Program-made: the position numbers and the translations under genes | Assembly (NCBI GenBank): GCA_007135085.1 | Contig: SLJM01000321.1 | Location: forward strand, 1 to 58,957 | DNA from: Myxococcales bacterium | Lineage (GTDB): Bacteria > Myxococcota_A > Bradymonadia > Bradymonadales > Bradymonadaceae | Reading direction: 5' to 3' | DNA: 58,957 nucleotides | Notes under the pieces: model-generated | The model's database searches: none | What the model was told of the DNA's origin: nothing | The model's input: the letters and a program-made list of their open reading frames with translations, nothing else | In this document: positions 8,678 through 16,909 of the stretch, one piece after another | Position numbering within the stretch: position 1 is the first letter of the stretch | Layout of the letters: every line of letters begins with the position of its first letter

Positions 8678-9762
8678 ATTTCGAGATGATCTATCGTCAG
8701 GGGCCGGCGGTGAGGGCCGAACTGCGGATGTCATTTGAGGATCCCCAGATCTGGGTGCTCTTTGGCCGCTCCGGATCGGGAAAGACCACCATCTTGCGTG
8801 CCCTGGCCGGGTTGGAGCGCCCCCAGAAAGGGGAGATCCGCGCCGGCCCTCAGATCTGGCTCAATTCCAATGCCGGGGTCTTTGTTCCGCCGAAAGACCG
8901 CAACGTGGGGTTTTTACACCAGGATTACGCCCTATTTCCTCATATGACGGTTGACGACAATATTGCCTACGGCTTGCATGCCCGGGGCATGAAGAACTGC
9001 GCAGCCAGGGTGGGGCGCCTGAAGTCAATTCTTCAGATCGACGAGCTTGGACAGCGCTATCCCGGTCAGATTTCAGGGGGACAAAAACAGAGGGTGGCCC
9101 TGGCCCGGGCGCTGGCTCCTCAACCCTGTCTGCTTCTGTTGGACGAGCCCCTATCAGCGCTGGACGGCCCGGCCCGCGGCCAGGTGCGAAGTGAGCTGCG
9201 CAGCTGGCTAAAACAGCTCGGGATCCTCACCGTCGTCGTCACCCATGATCGGGCCGAGGCGATGACTCTGGGAGACAAGATAATCGTCCAGGAGGAGGGA
9301 GAGATCAGACAGGTCGGTTCCGTCGACGAGGTCTTTCGACGTCCCGCTGACCTGCCCACCGCGCGCTGCCTGGGAGTGGAAAACCTGGTTTCCGTACGGG
9401 TTGTCTCCTCATCGGCTGGACGCACCGTGGTGGCCGTCGGTGATACGCAGTTGGTGTCGACGTCGCCGCCACCGGCAGATGAGCGGCAGATATGGGCGGC
9501 CATTCGGGCCGAAGCGATTCGGCTTGCTTCCCATGAGACAGTAGAGGACCAGGCCAATCTCATCGATGCCCAGGTCACCGGGGTCTATCCGGAAGGGGCG
9601 GTGACTCGCGTCACCTTAGGCGGTGAGCCGTCGCTGGTCTGCTCTGTGCTGGCCAGGTCCTCCCTATCCAGAGGGCAGATGGTGCGCGCTGTCATTCCTG
9701 CCGAAGAGGTTCATCTGGTGGGACGGCCAGTGCCCGTAGAGCCAATAAAAAAGCCGGGCTAA
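8656..9762 (+). CDS. modC: Molybdate ABC transporter ATP-binding protein ModC
   Basis: A 368-residue ABC ATPase. Walker A is GRSGSGKTT (37-45), the ABC signature ISGGQKQRVALARAL, Walker B LLLLDEPLSALD, and the switch His is in VVVTHDRAEAM. A C-terminal TOBE-like domain (from about residue 290) is typical of ModC and may bind oxyanion as a regulatory site. Starts at GTG 8656 inside modB. Its TAA stop lies within the terminator hairpin of the convergent cold-shock gene, so the last codons of modC have a second function on the other strand. Confidence 0.93.
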   Translation: MDGSLHIDFEMIYRQGPAVRAELRMSFEDPQIWVLFGRSGSGKTTILRALAGLERPQKGEIRAGPQIWLNSNAGVFVPPKDRNVGFLHQDYALFPHMTVDDNIAYGLHARGMKNCAARVGRLKSILQIDELGQRYPGQISGGQKQRVALARALAPQPCLLLLDEPLSALDGPARGQVRSELRSWLKQLGILTVVVTHDRAEAMTLGDKIIVQEEGEIRQVGSVDEVFRRPADLPTARCLGVENLVSVRVVSSSAGRTVVAVGDTQLVSTSPPPADERQIWAAIRAEAIRLASHETVEDQANLIDAQVTGVYPEGAVTRVTLGGEPSLVCSVLARSSLSRGQMVRAVIPAEEVHLVGRPVPVEPIKKPG

Positions 9763-9773
9763 AGAGCCCGGCT
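9746..9773 (-). terminator. Intrinsic terminator of the cold-shock gene, embedded in the modC 3' end
   Basis: AGCCGGGCT (9752-9760) and AGCCCGGCT (9765-9773) form a perfect 9-bp stem with a 4-base loop. Read on the minus strand it is followed by six T's (complement of 9746-9751, with one interruption further on). It is a textbook rho-independent terminator for the gene at 9805-10017, and the modC stop codon (9760-9762) is part of the hairpin. Confidence 0.85.
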
Positions 9774-9804
9774 CGACCTGAAATCAGGCGGTGGCGAGAG
9801 GCGA

Positions 9805-10017
9805 TCAGTCGATGGGGATGACATTGACGGCCTGAAGGCCCTTGGGACCTTGCTCGACCTCGAACTCCACGCGCTGATCTTCGCGGAGAGTTTTATATCC
9901 GGGCATCTGGATGGCGCTGAAGTGGCAGAACACGTCTTCACCATCGGGTTGGCTGATGAAGCCATAGCCCTTTTGTTCACTGAACCATTTGACGGAACCA
10001 ACAAGGCGCTGAGACAT
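9805..10017 (-). CDS. csp: Cold-shock domain protein (CspA family)
   Basis: 70 residues, one cold-shock OB-fold. RNP1 is KGYGFI and RNP2 reads VFCHFSAI, with Cys in place of the usual Val or Ala. [11 protein letters not shown] near the start and [17 protein letters not shown] near the end match the family. These proteins bind single-stranded RNA and DNA and melt secondary structure. AGGAG lies 9 bases before the ATG. It is monocistronic with its own terminator and a leader of about 200 bases, as is common for cold-regulated csp genes. Confidence 0.96.
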   Translation of the reverse strand: MSQRLVGSVKWFSEQKGYGFISQPDGEDVFCHFSAIQMPGYKTLREDQRVEFEVEQGPKGLQAVNVIPID

Positions 10018-10250
10018 AATGCATTTCTCCTAACCACGGCGGTGCATGGGCCGCCGGTATGCGCGCATCCTCTGGCCGCGCGTGCCCAGATTGCGGGCAA
10101 AGAGCGTTATCGAGCGAGCATGTTCCGGGGCCGTGGCACAATTCAGCAGACGGACCCCTCCAGAGGTGGGACGCCGCCGACAAAGGCGCATCGTGGGCGG
10201 GACCGGGAACATCATATAAAAAATTTAGGTGAACCCTCCAAAATTTGCAA
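10018..10250 (-). promoter_or_regulatory. Long 5' leader and candidate promoter of the cold-shock gene
   Basis: On the minus strand TTGCAA (10245-10250) and TAAATT (10222-10227) are separated by 17 bases, 4 of 6 matches each. A start near 10215 gives a leader of about 198 bases, similar in size to the thermosensing cspA leader of E. coli. I did not identify a cold box by sequence. No gene is visible in 10018-10391 on either strand; the remaining 140 bp precede the lipoprotein gene at 10392. Confidence 0.4.
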
Positions 10251-10391
10251 GGTAGGCCCGGTTGAGCCTGAAATGGCGGTGAATTTGCTGCGTTGCCAGC
10301 GACCTCCTATGATGCTCCGTAGGTGTGGCGAAATGCCTCGAAAAATGAGACAACAAGGCCGATCAGGTTTCTCTGACCCGAGAAAAACGTC

Positions 10392-11501
10392 GTGAAATTC
10401 AGAAGTTATAGCACCGCCCTCGTGGTCGTCGCCCTGTCGTTATCAGCCTGTGTAGAGACGCCATCGGCTCAGCCCAATAGCGACTTCGGCCACCTTTTTG
10501 TGGACGTAGAAGAGGCCTTCGCCGTGGACTGGGAGGCCAATATCCTGGTCCGTGGACCGGCCACGGGGGGCACGGTGTGCGACGATACGCAGTGCATGCC
10601 CGCTCACCGAGTGGTGGATGTGGAGGAAGTCGTCTCCACTGAGCCCGAGGTCGCCGAGGTGACGGGATTTGAAACGGTGAGTTTTGGGGAGGTGCAATTT
10701 CTGTCGGTGGCGCTCGACGTGGTAGGCGCCGGCGAGGCCACCATCGAGCTGGCGTTTACCGTCGAGGGCTATGAGCCGGAGGATGCCGAAAGAGACGATG
10801 AGGATAGGCTCATCGACTCGTTTAGCATCGAGGCCAGAGATGTGGCCTCCGTCGACCTCAGTCGCGTGGTCAGCAGTGACGGGAAGAGCCCCTATAGAAG
10901 CTGTCCGGCCACTGGAAGCGGCATCCATCTCCTCGATGATCTGAGCTCCCAGAAGACGCTTCTTCGACTGGAAAAGCGCGATGATGAGGGCGAATTGCTT
11001 CGAGGTTCCGGAAAGTTTCCCTTTGATATCGAGCCCGAAGAGGCGGCGGTGGTCGAGGACTACGACGAGGTTCGCGCTCTGATCACTCTCGAGCCCAGGC
11101 AGTGGGGTGACATCGTGCTTCAGCCTCAGGGTGAGGGCAGCGCCCTCCAGATGCGATATGCACGGTTTTCCGAAGTCTTGAGCACGGACACTCGCCTCTA
11201 CGCCATCGATGAGCTGGGAGGCCGCATGGGGGAAGTCAGCGAGCTTGTCGTGGATTATGTCTACGAAGTGGAGACCCGGCCCAATCTGCCGGCTGACCAG
11301 GCCTTATGCCAGGGGGCAGGAGCGGTCAGAGTGCAGACCCTGACCCCGGCCATATGCGACGTAGTGGGCTGGCTGGAGACGACGGGCAACCCGGCGGTGG
11401 TGGGGTTTTACGGCGGAGAGTGTCATTTGGAGGTGGAGCTATTCAGTCCCGGAGGTACGTCGACGGTCGTCGAAAACTGGGCCTATCTGGTCGTTTACTG
11501 A
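10392..11501 (+). CDS. Hypothetical lipoprotein with cysteine pairs
   Basis: 369 residues with a short signal peptide and lipobox LSAC (Cys20). No family recognised. The rest looks like extracytoplasmic beta-rich domains, with alternating hydrophobic strands such as VQFLSVALDVVGAGEATIEL. Cysteines at CDDTQC, RSCP, ALCQ, PAICD and GECH could pair as disulphides. The start is GTG 10392; no strong ribosome site is visible, so an internal start is possible but would lose the signal peptide. Probably surface or periplasmic; function unknown. Confidence 0.75.
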   Translation: MKFRSYSTALVVVALSLSACVETPSAQPNSDFGHLFVDVEEAFAVDWEANILVRGPATGGTVCDDTQCMPAHRVVDVEEVVSTEPEVAEVTGFETVSFGEVQFLSVALDVVGAGEATIELAFTVEGYEPEDAERDDEDRLIDSFSIEARDVASVDLSRVVSSDGKSPYRSCPATGSGIHLLDDLSSQKTLLRLEKRDDEGELLRGSGKFPFDIEPEEAAVVEDYDEVRALITLEPRQWGDIVLQPQGEGSALQMRYARFSEVLSTDTRLYAIDELGGRMGEVSELVVDYVYEVETRPNLPADQALCQGAGAVRVQTLTPAICDVVGWLETTGNPAVVGFYGGECHLEVELFSPGGTSTVVENWAYLVVY

Positions 11502-11526
11502 GTCTTGTTAAAGTGTTGCTTTTGGT

Positions 11527-12792
11527 TTATTTGAACGAGAACTCCAGGTTTTCATGGAGCGGTTCGTGGTCGGGTCCAAACCAACTGGCCGCCTCCTGGT
11601 CGCCGAAGAGGTGGAGCCGCAAAAATTCCAGTGAATAGGTATTATGGATGGGGTGAATTTCCTGTGGCGACATAAACTCTTCGCCACATCCCTCGTTTGC
11701 TATGTCGTCGATACTCGAAAAATAATCGCACATATTGGAAAACGTAAAGTGGGCGGCCTGGGCCACGTCGATGCGTACGTCATCGACGCCGTTCAGGCCC
11801 TCCCAGATGGGATCGCCGTCTTCTTCGTTGGAGGTCATCCCGTCATCGCGAGCAGTCCACAGGAGGATGGGGATTTCAATTTCGGCCACGCCCTCGGCGA
11901 GGATGGAACCACCGCCCGGGCTCTGCGGGATGGCCGCTGAGATGCGCGGATCGAGGAACCGCTCTCGAAATAGCTCGGCGTGCTCTTCGGAGATGAGATC
12001 GCAATATCGGTCGGAGAGCTCACCGCTCTCGCATTGGGCCAGGAGTTCATCGACGGGAAAGGATGACCCGGCAATGCTAAGAGAAGTGGTGCCGCCGAAG
12101 CTGTGGCCCGAGACGGCCACGTCGTCGGAAGCCCACCCGTGGAGTGGGTCGTCGGCGGGCAGGTCGATGAGATAATCAAGGGCTGCCGACAGATCTTGCG
12201 GGCGGTAGACGGCGCTGCCCAGGTTGATCGCCCCTTCGGTGTCGACGAAGGTATTGCCCGTATGATCGGGCGCCAATACGATCCAGCCGTGGCTGGCTAA
12301 AAATTCGGTCCAGAAATAGCTCTGAACGCTGAGCGCCGAGTTTCCATGGGAAAAGAGCATGATCGGCGCCGGCTCACGCAGCGCGGGGTCGGCGTCTTCC
12401 CAGACTCCGAACCGATTGATGAGACCGAAATAACGGGCCGAATCGCCATCATCCTCAAAGGTGGGATACCAGATCGACAGATCGAAGGAGCGTGGCTCCT
12501 CATTATCACCACGAGGCTGGTAGGTGACGTGATCGTAGCGGTAGGCCACCTCGAAGGGGCCGGTCTCGGTGGATGGCCAAGGTTTTTCGGGAAGGGTCTG
12601 CCAGGGGTCGTCCTCGCCATTGGCGTCTGGATTGCTGGTTTCATCAGCGTCGCCGGCGTCATCGATCACGTCCTGCCAGAGACCGCTGTCGGGCTGCTCG
12701 GTGTCCTGGTCTGCATCGGGGGTGCATGCAGCCAGAACCAGCAGGGAGGCGGCGACGAAAAAAGCCTTTATAGCGAGGTTTGACCTGGTCAT
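11527..12792 (-). CDS. Alpha/beta-hydrolase lipoprotein, PAF-acetylhydrolase-like
   Basis: 421 residues. Signal peptide with lipobox LAAC (Cys23), then an acidic linker of about 45 residues and an alpha/beta-hydrolase fold from about residue 80. The oxyanion element is LFSHGNS, the nucleophile elbow GHSFGG (Ser231), and the likely Asp and His lie in WTARDDG and AAHFTF. The order and the RSFDLSIWYP strand resemble the dienelactone/PAF-acetylhydrolase group, which hydrolyses short acyl chains from phospholipids. The actual substrate is unknown. Its start codon overlaps the stop of the acyl-CoA-binding protein gene by one base, so the two are translated together. Confidence 0.82.
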   Translation of the reverse strand: MTRSNLAIKAFFVAASLLVLAACTPDADQDTEQPDSGLWQDVIDDAGDADETSNPDANGEDDPWQTLPEKPWPSTETGPFEVAYRYDHVTYQPRGDNEEPRSFDLSIWYPTFEDDGDSARYFGLINRFGVWEDADPALREPAPIMLFSHGNSALSVQSYFWTEFLASHGWIVLAPDHTGNTFVDTEGAINLGSAVYRPQDLSAALDYLIDLPADDPLHGWASDDVAVSGHSFGGTTSLSIAGSSFPVDELLAQCESGELSDRYCDLISEEHAELFRERFLDPRISAAIPQSPGGGSILAEGVAEIEIPILLWTARDDGMTSNEEDGDPIWEGLNGVDDVRIDVAQAAHFTFSNMCDYFSSIDDIANEGCGEEFMSPQEIHPIHNTYSLEFLRLHLFGDQEAASWFGPDHEPLHENLEFSFK

Positions 12793-13055
12793 CAGCCGTC
12801 CTTTTCGATCAACTCGTCGACTAATTCGATATAGGAAGCGCGGGCCTCGGCCTGAGCGGTGCCTTCATATTCTTTCCAGGCGTCAAATTTTGCGCGAGCC
12901 TGGATTTTGAGTCGAGAAGGGCGTTTGCCGGAGACGTCGCCCTCGGTGCCCTGTTTGTAGAGGGCGTATAATTTGAGGAGGGTGTTGTTGTCGGGGCGGC
13001 TGGAGAGCTTCTTGACTCGTTCGGCGGCGGCTTCAAAATCCTCTTGGTTGCTCAT
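12792..13055 (-). CDS. Acyl-CoA-binding protein (ACBP)
   Basis: 87 residues, the normal length for the family. It has the ACBP core: KLYALYKQGTEGDVSGKRPS and KIQARAKFDAWKEYEGT, with the conserved Tyr and Lys residues that grip the CoA head and the acyl chain. These small cytosolic four-helix proteins carry long-chain acyl-CoA and are common in eukaryotes but patchy in bacteria. No signal peptide. First gene of a two-gene operon, with TGATG overlap to the lipoprotein hydrolase, linking an acyl-CoA carrier with a putative exported lipid hydrolase. Confidence 0.93.
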   Translation of the reverse strand: MSNQEDFEAAAERVKKLSSRPDNNTLLKLYALYKQGTEGDVSGKRPSRLKIQARAKFDAWKEYEGTAQAEARASYIELVDELIEKDG

Positions 13056-13170
13056 TTTTTATCTCCAAAGATCAATTCATTGATTAGATTGCGAAGTGAG
13101 CAACGACCAAGGTATCAAAGTGCTTCGCCACGGCAAGGGGCGTAGTGATTAGCCGGTGCAATGAGGGCCA

Positions 13171-14172
13171 ATGATGATCGATGGCGCGTCGAAAAAAGAC
13201 TCCCATACCAGTCTCCTTTGGACACGAGTGGCGGGCCATCTGTGGACTGCGGGACCATCACTTTTTTATGGGAAAATGCCCCCTGGTGGTTCACAGGGAC
13301 GGCGGTGGTCCACAGAGGTCACCAACGAGTTCGGTGAGCCAATTCTTCATACCGGTGCGTTTTGCGATGCCGACGACGGCGACGGAACGAATCTGGTGGT
13401 CGTCCTCCACGGCCTGGGAGGCACGGTCCATCGTGGCTATTGCCTGCTCGCCGCTGCTGCAGCCCGACAGAGCAAGCTCCCCTGTTTGCGCTTGGCCCTT
13501 CGCGGTGCCGACGGAGTGGGGCGCGATATTCATCATGCCGGGTTCGTCGACGATCTGCAGCGAATATTGAGACAGAAACCCTGGGATAGGTACGAGCGAA
13601 TTGCTCTGGTGGGGTATTCGCTGGGAGGCCATGTGGCGCTGACGGCGGCGACGCGTCAGATCGACGAGCGATTGGCGGCGGTGGCCGCCGTCTGTCCCCC
13701 CCTTAATCTGGCAGCCTGCCAGCAGCGAATAGACGCCCCGTGGAGCTGGGTCTATCGCCACCATCTACTCCAGGGGCTGAAGCGATCCTATCGGACAATC
13801 GCCCAGGGTAGGGCGGCCCCCACCCCTAATGACAGGGTACAGATGGTCAAGACCCTGCGTGAGTGGGACTCCCTGACAGTGGTACCGAGATTTGGGTTTG
13901 CCGACGTAGACGAATATTACGCCACTCAATCGGTGGGCCCCAGACTGGTCGATCTGCAGTCGCCCTCCCTGGTGGTAGCCAGTCCGGGCGACCCTATCGT
14001 GCCCGCAGAATCACTTCGGGGGCCGCTGGCCCGCGCCTCGTCGTCGCTAACGGTTCGATGGATTCCAGGGGGAGGCCATGTCTTCTTTCCCCCCGGCGTG
14101 GATATGGGATTTGGTGGCGCCGCAGGTCTGGAAGGCCAGATTATGGCCTGGCTGCGGCGCCAACTTTCCTGA
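13171..14172 (+). CDS. YheT-type alpha/beta hydrolase (COG0429-like)
   Basis: 333 residues. HGLGG (80-84) supplies the oxyanion hole, [19 protein letters not shown] (111-129) is the YheT/EMB8 motif, the nucleophile is GYSLGG (Ser150), and GGGHVFF near the end holds the catalytic His. No signal peptide or membrane helix. The family includes putative esterases and acylglycerol or phospholipid hydrolases; the E. coli role is uncertain. Either ATG at 13171 or 13174 could be used. It converges on the Rho-like gene with an 18-bp gap. Confidence 0.88.
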   Translation: MMIDGASKKDSHTSLLWTRVAGHLWTAGPSLFYGKMPPGGSQGRRWSTEVTNEFGEPILHTGAFCDADDGDGTNLVVVLHGLGGTVHRGYCLLAAAAARQSKLPCLRLALRGADGVGRDIHHAGFVDDLQRILRQKPWDRYERIALVGYSLGGHVALTAATRQIDERLAAVAAVCPPLNLAACQQRIDAPWSWVYRHHLLQGLKRSYRTIAQGRAAPTPNDRVQMVKTLREWDSLTVVPRFGFADVDEYYATQSVGPRLVDLQSPSLVVASPGDPIVPAESLRGPLARASSSLTVRWIPGGGHVFFPPGVDMGFGGAAGLEGQIMAWLRRQLS

Positions 14173-14190
14173 AGTTCTCGACGCTCAATC

Positions 14191-15141
14191 TCAGCGGTTG
14201 GGCACTGAGCGCAGGAAGTTGATATTGGTCTTGGAGTCTTTGAGGCGTTTGAGCATCCAACTCAGGCCCTCTTGCGGCGATTGGCTCATCAGGTATCGGC
14301 GAAGGTTGGGAACCAGCTTCTGTTCCTCTTCGTCGAACATGATCTCTTCGCGCCGGGTGCCGCTATTGGCGACGTCGATGGCAGGGAAGAGGCGCCGCTG
14401 GGCCAACTCGCGGTCCAGCACCAATTCCATATTGCCCGTGCCCTTGAACTCCTGGAAGATCACCTCGTCCATGCGGCTTCCCGTCTCGATGAGGGCCGTG
14501 CCGACAATGGTCAGGCTTCCCCCTTCCTCGAGGTTTCGGGCCGCTCCGAAGAGCTGACGCGGCATATACAGCGCTCCCGCCGTAAGGCCACCGGAGAGGG
14601 TCTTTCCACCATTGCTGCCGTGGGTGGTGTTATAAGCCCGGGCCAGTCTGGTGATGGAGTCCAACAGGAGAAGTACGTCCTGCCCATCGAGCATGCGCTT
14701 GATGGCTTTGCCAAAGACCTGCTCGGCAAGATTGGTATGGTTCGATGGCCGCCGATCGGCGGTGGAGGCGTAGACCTTAAAGGGCATGGACCGCTTGAAG
14801 TCAGTCGCCTCTTCGGGCCGCTCGTCGATGAGCAGCGCCATCTGATAGACCTTGGGGTTATTCTTATGGACCGCGTTTCCGATTGCCTTGAGGATCGTCG
14901 TCTTACCCGCCTTGGGGGGACTGGTGATCAGGCATCGCTGGCCCTTGGAGATAGGGGTGACCATATCGATGATTCGCCCGATATATTCGTGGCGATCAGT
15001 CTCCAACCGGAGCCGCTCTTCGGGCTGGATTGGAGTATAGTCGGAGAGACGGGAGGTCAGATCCTCGAGTTTGGGCTGACCTTTCCCGCGACGGCGCTTG
15101 TTATTATTTCGGCGCCTTCCACGGCTGCGTTTTCTACTCAT
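14191..15141 (-). CDS. Short Rho-like ATPase lacking the N-terminal RNA-binding domain
   Basis: 316 residues against about 420 for Rho. Residues 1-23 are extremely Arg/Lys/Asn-rich ([18 protein letters not shown]). From about residue 25 the sequence follows the Rho motor domain: [13 protein letters not shown], Walker [10 protein letters not shown] (74-82), [12 protein letters not shown] with catalytic Glu107, Walker [16 protein letters not shown] (Asp161), Q-loop Lys180 (GGKTLSGG), R-loop GSRMDEV (Arg where E. coli has Lys326) and the arginine-finger segment SGTRREE (Arg263). The cold-shock-like OB domain that binds rut RNA is absent. An in-frame TAA at 15148-15150, three codons before the ATG, rules out an N-terminal extension. 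No Shine-Dalgarno is obvious. It could be a second Rho-type translocase or a reduced termination factor. Confidence 0.93.
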   Translation of the reverse strand: MSRKRSRGRRRNNNKRRRGKGQPKLEDLTSRLSDYTPIQPEERLRLETDRHEYIGRIIDMVTPISKGQRCLITSPPKAGKTTILKAIGNAVHKNNPKVYQMALLIDERPEEATDFKRSMPFKVYASTADRRPSNHTNLAEQVFGKAIKRMLDGQDVLLLLDSITRLARAYNTTHGSNGGKTLSGGLTAGALYMPRQLFGAARNLEEGGSLTIVGTALIETGSRMDEVIFQEFKGTGNMELVLDRELAQRRLFPAIDVANSGTRREEIMFDEEEQKLVPNLRRYLMSQSPQEGLSWMLKRLKDSKTNINFLRSVPNR

Positions 15142-15855
15142 GGCGTTTTATTTTTTTGGGTTGAAGACTGGGAAGGTTTATTTCCACCATCGGAGGACTC
15201 AGAACTGCATGAACCCCGGCCAATGCTGTCAACCTTCGCTGCACAGAGTATCCAAAAGTGCGGCGGAAAGAAAATTCTCAAATGGAGCGACCCACTCAGA
15301 AGGTCCGAAAAGTCTTTCAAGTCAGTTAACCAGAGACAAAACGCTTCACGTCTCGAATTGGTTAAGTTAGGCCCCGAAGAGACTGGGTTGGTCAAACAAC
15401 TTCACGGATTGATAGTTGGGTACGCTCCTGCGCACACTGGATGCTACGTCCGCTACAATACGAACGAAGCGGGTCTGTAGTCAATTCCCGTGAGGCTTTT
15501 TTTTGCACGACTTGGTCTCAGTCGGGGATGGGACGCCACTTTCGGCGGTTGTGAAGCACTCCGGGGGGAGGGGGTAAACCCTGTGATTACAATGGCTTGG
15601 GTGGGGCCCGGAGGGGGCCTGGGATATTGCCGTTCTCATTTGAATATTCTGCTCATGCGGAGGAAGCGTCTGGAGGAAATCGACGACTTCTCGAGAGAGA
15701 GTCCCGGTTTTCGGGAAGAAAACGCAGACATTGTGAGTAAGAGAGGCGACGGTACTTGCGCTGGGGAGGGGGATTGTCGAAAGTAGCCGACCGTCGAAGT
15801 CTGCGAGCCATCTTGGACTCGCAAAACATATTTACCCCTGTCGTTTCCGAGCCTT
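15142..15855. other. 714-bp intergenic region without a recognisable gene
   Basis: The region between the divergent Rho-like and channel genes is less G+C-rich than its surroundings in its first half. It contains an eight-T run at 15497-15504 preceded by a weak CGGG/CCCG stem, and a G-rich stretch near 15565-15625. Open frames here have no ribosome site and protein-like composition is lacking. I cannot name any RNA gene in it, although an uncharacterised small RNA ending at the T-run would fit. Confidence 0.5.
15204..15232 (-). promoter_or_regulatory. Candidate promoter of the Rho-like gene
   Basis: A perfect -35 TTGACA (complement of 15227-15232) faces the gene. The -10 after 17 bases (TGCAGT, 15204-15209) is weak at 3 of 6 matches. 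It would give a leader of about 55-60 bases. Confidence 0.3.
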
Positions 15856-16815
15856 ATGGACTCGAGCATGCATCCCATCGTCAGCCGTCTTCGCCGCCTC
15901 GTCGAGGCCCCGGCTTTTGATCGCTTCATCATCGCCGTCATCCTGTTTACAGGGGTGCTGGTCGGGTTGGAGACCTACCCCCAGATCATGGATAAATATG
16001 GGGAGATCATTTACAAGCTGGACGTCATCGTCCTGACGATCTTCGTGGTGGAGATCTTGTTGAAGATGGGCGCCCACGGCAAAAAGCCCTGGCGCTACTT
16101 CAAAGATCCCTGGAATGTCTTCGATTTTACGATCGTGGCCGTCGCCTTCATCCCCGCCGCCGGACAATACGCTCTGGTGGCGCGGCTGGCCCGCCTGTTC
16201 CGGGTCATCCGGCTGATACGCTTTATCCCCAGGCTTCGTATTCTGGTGACGGCTCTGCTCAAGAGCATCCCATCCATGCTCTATGTGAGCATGTTGTTGG
16301 GGTTGATGTTCTATATGTACGCCGTGGCGGGGACATTCTTATTTGCCAAAAATGATCCCGTCCATTTCGGCACCCTCCAGGAGTCGTTGCTCACCCTGTT
16401 CCGGGTGGTGACCCTGGAGGATTGGACGGACGTACTCTACACCCAGATCTATGGCTGCGACGTCTTCGGCTACCCTTTCAACCAGGAACTATGTACCTCG
16501 CCGGAGACCTTTCCGATCATCGGGCCTATCTATTTTATCTCCTTCGTATTGATGGGGACGATGATCGTACTCAACCTGTTTATCGGCGTTATCATCAGCG
16601 GGATGGATGAGGCCACGGAGGAGGCCAATCGGGAGGAGGTCAAGCGCCGTTTGGCGGGGCCGAAGAGTCTGCGGCGCGAGCTCGATGAGCTGGACGCCAC
16701 CCTCCAATCGGTCCATGATCATCTGGATAATCTTCGAGAGTGGGCGCGCCAGTTGGAGGAGGAAAAGGCAGCGCGTGATATCGCCACCGGCACCGATGGC
16801 GAGGTCGACGGGTAG
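15856..16815 (+). CDS. Homotetrameric voltage-gated cation channel (bacterial NaChBac/Nav family)
   Basis: 319 residues, the normal size for a one-domain (six-helix) channel. S1 is near 24-42, S2 55-72, S3 87-102. S4 carries Arg at every third position (110, 113, 116, 119, 122, then 126 and 128). S5 spans 139-164, the pore helix and filter TLEDWTD 186-192, and S6 225-250 (LNLFIGVIISGM). The filter differs from NaChBac TLESWAS and has Asp at the sites changed to make the Ca2+-selective mutant CavAb (TLDDWSD). The turret after the filter is long and has two cysteines (201, 213) that could form a disulphide. A C-terminal coiled coil (about 270-305) probably holds the tetramer. No strong ribosome site; Met1 or Met5 may start. 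Confidence 0.93.
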   Translation: MDSSMHPIVSRLRRLVEAPAFDRFIIAVILFTGVLVGLETYPQIMDKYGEIIYKLDVIVLTIFVVEILLKMGAHGKKPWRYFKDPWNVFDFTIVAVAFIPAAGQYALVARLARLFRVIRLIRFIPRLRILVTALLKSIPSMLYVSMLLGLMFYMYAVAGTFLFAKNDPVHFGTLQESLLTLFRVVTLEDWTDVLYTQIYGCDVFGYPFNQELCTSPETFPIIGPIYFISFVLMGTMIVLNLFIGVIISGMDEATEEANREEVKRRLAGPKSLRRELDELDATLQSVHDHLDNLREWARQLEEEKAARDIATGTDGEVDG

Positions 16816-16845
16816 AGGCCGCGAATTTGGCTATGCCCGTTGTCG

Positions 16846-16862
16846 AGGGCCCCGAGGGCCCT
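16846..16862 (+). terminator. GC hairpin after the channel gene
   Basis: AGGGCCC-CGA-GGGCCCT, a perfect 7-bp stem 31 bp after the channel stop. No T-run follows, so it is a weak candidate for an intrinsic terminator. Confidence 0.3.
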
Positions 16863-16909
16863 ACACTTAGAGAGAGCGCAATTTAAGTCGGAAAAAAGAC
16901 ATCGGGGGG

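Noticed and set aside
15142-15395. Possible frameshifted N-terminal RNA-binding domain of the Rho-like protein
   Set aside because: I read the upstream minus-strand frames; none shows the RNP motifs or length of a Rho OB domain.
14272-15480. 402-codon plus-strand open frame opposite the Rho-like gene
   Set aside because: It is a shadow of a highly conserved gene on the minus strand; its translation resembles no family and it has no ribosome site.
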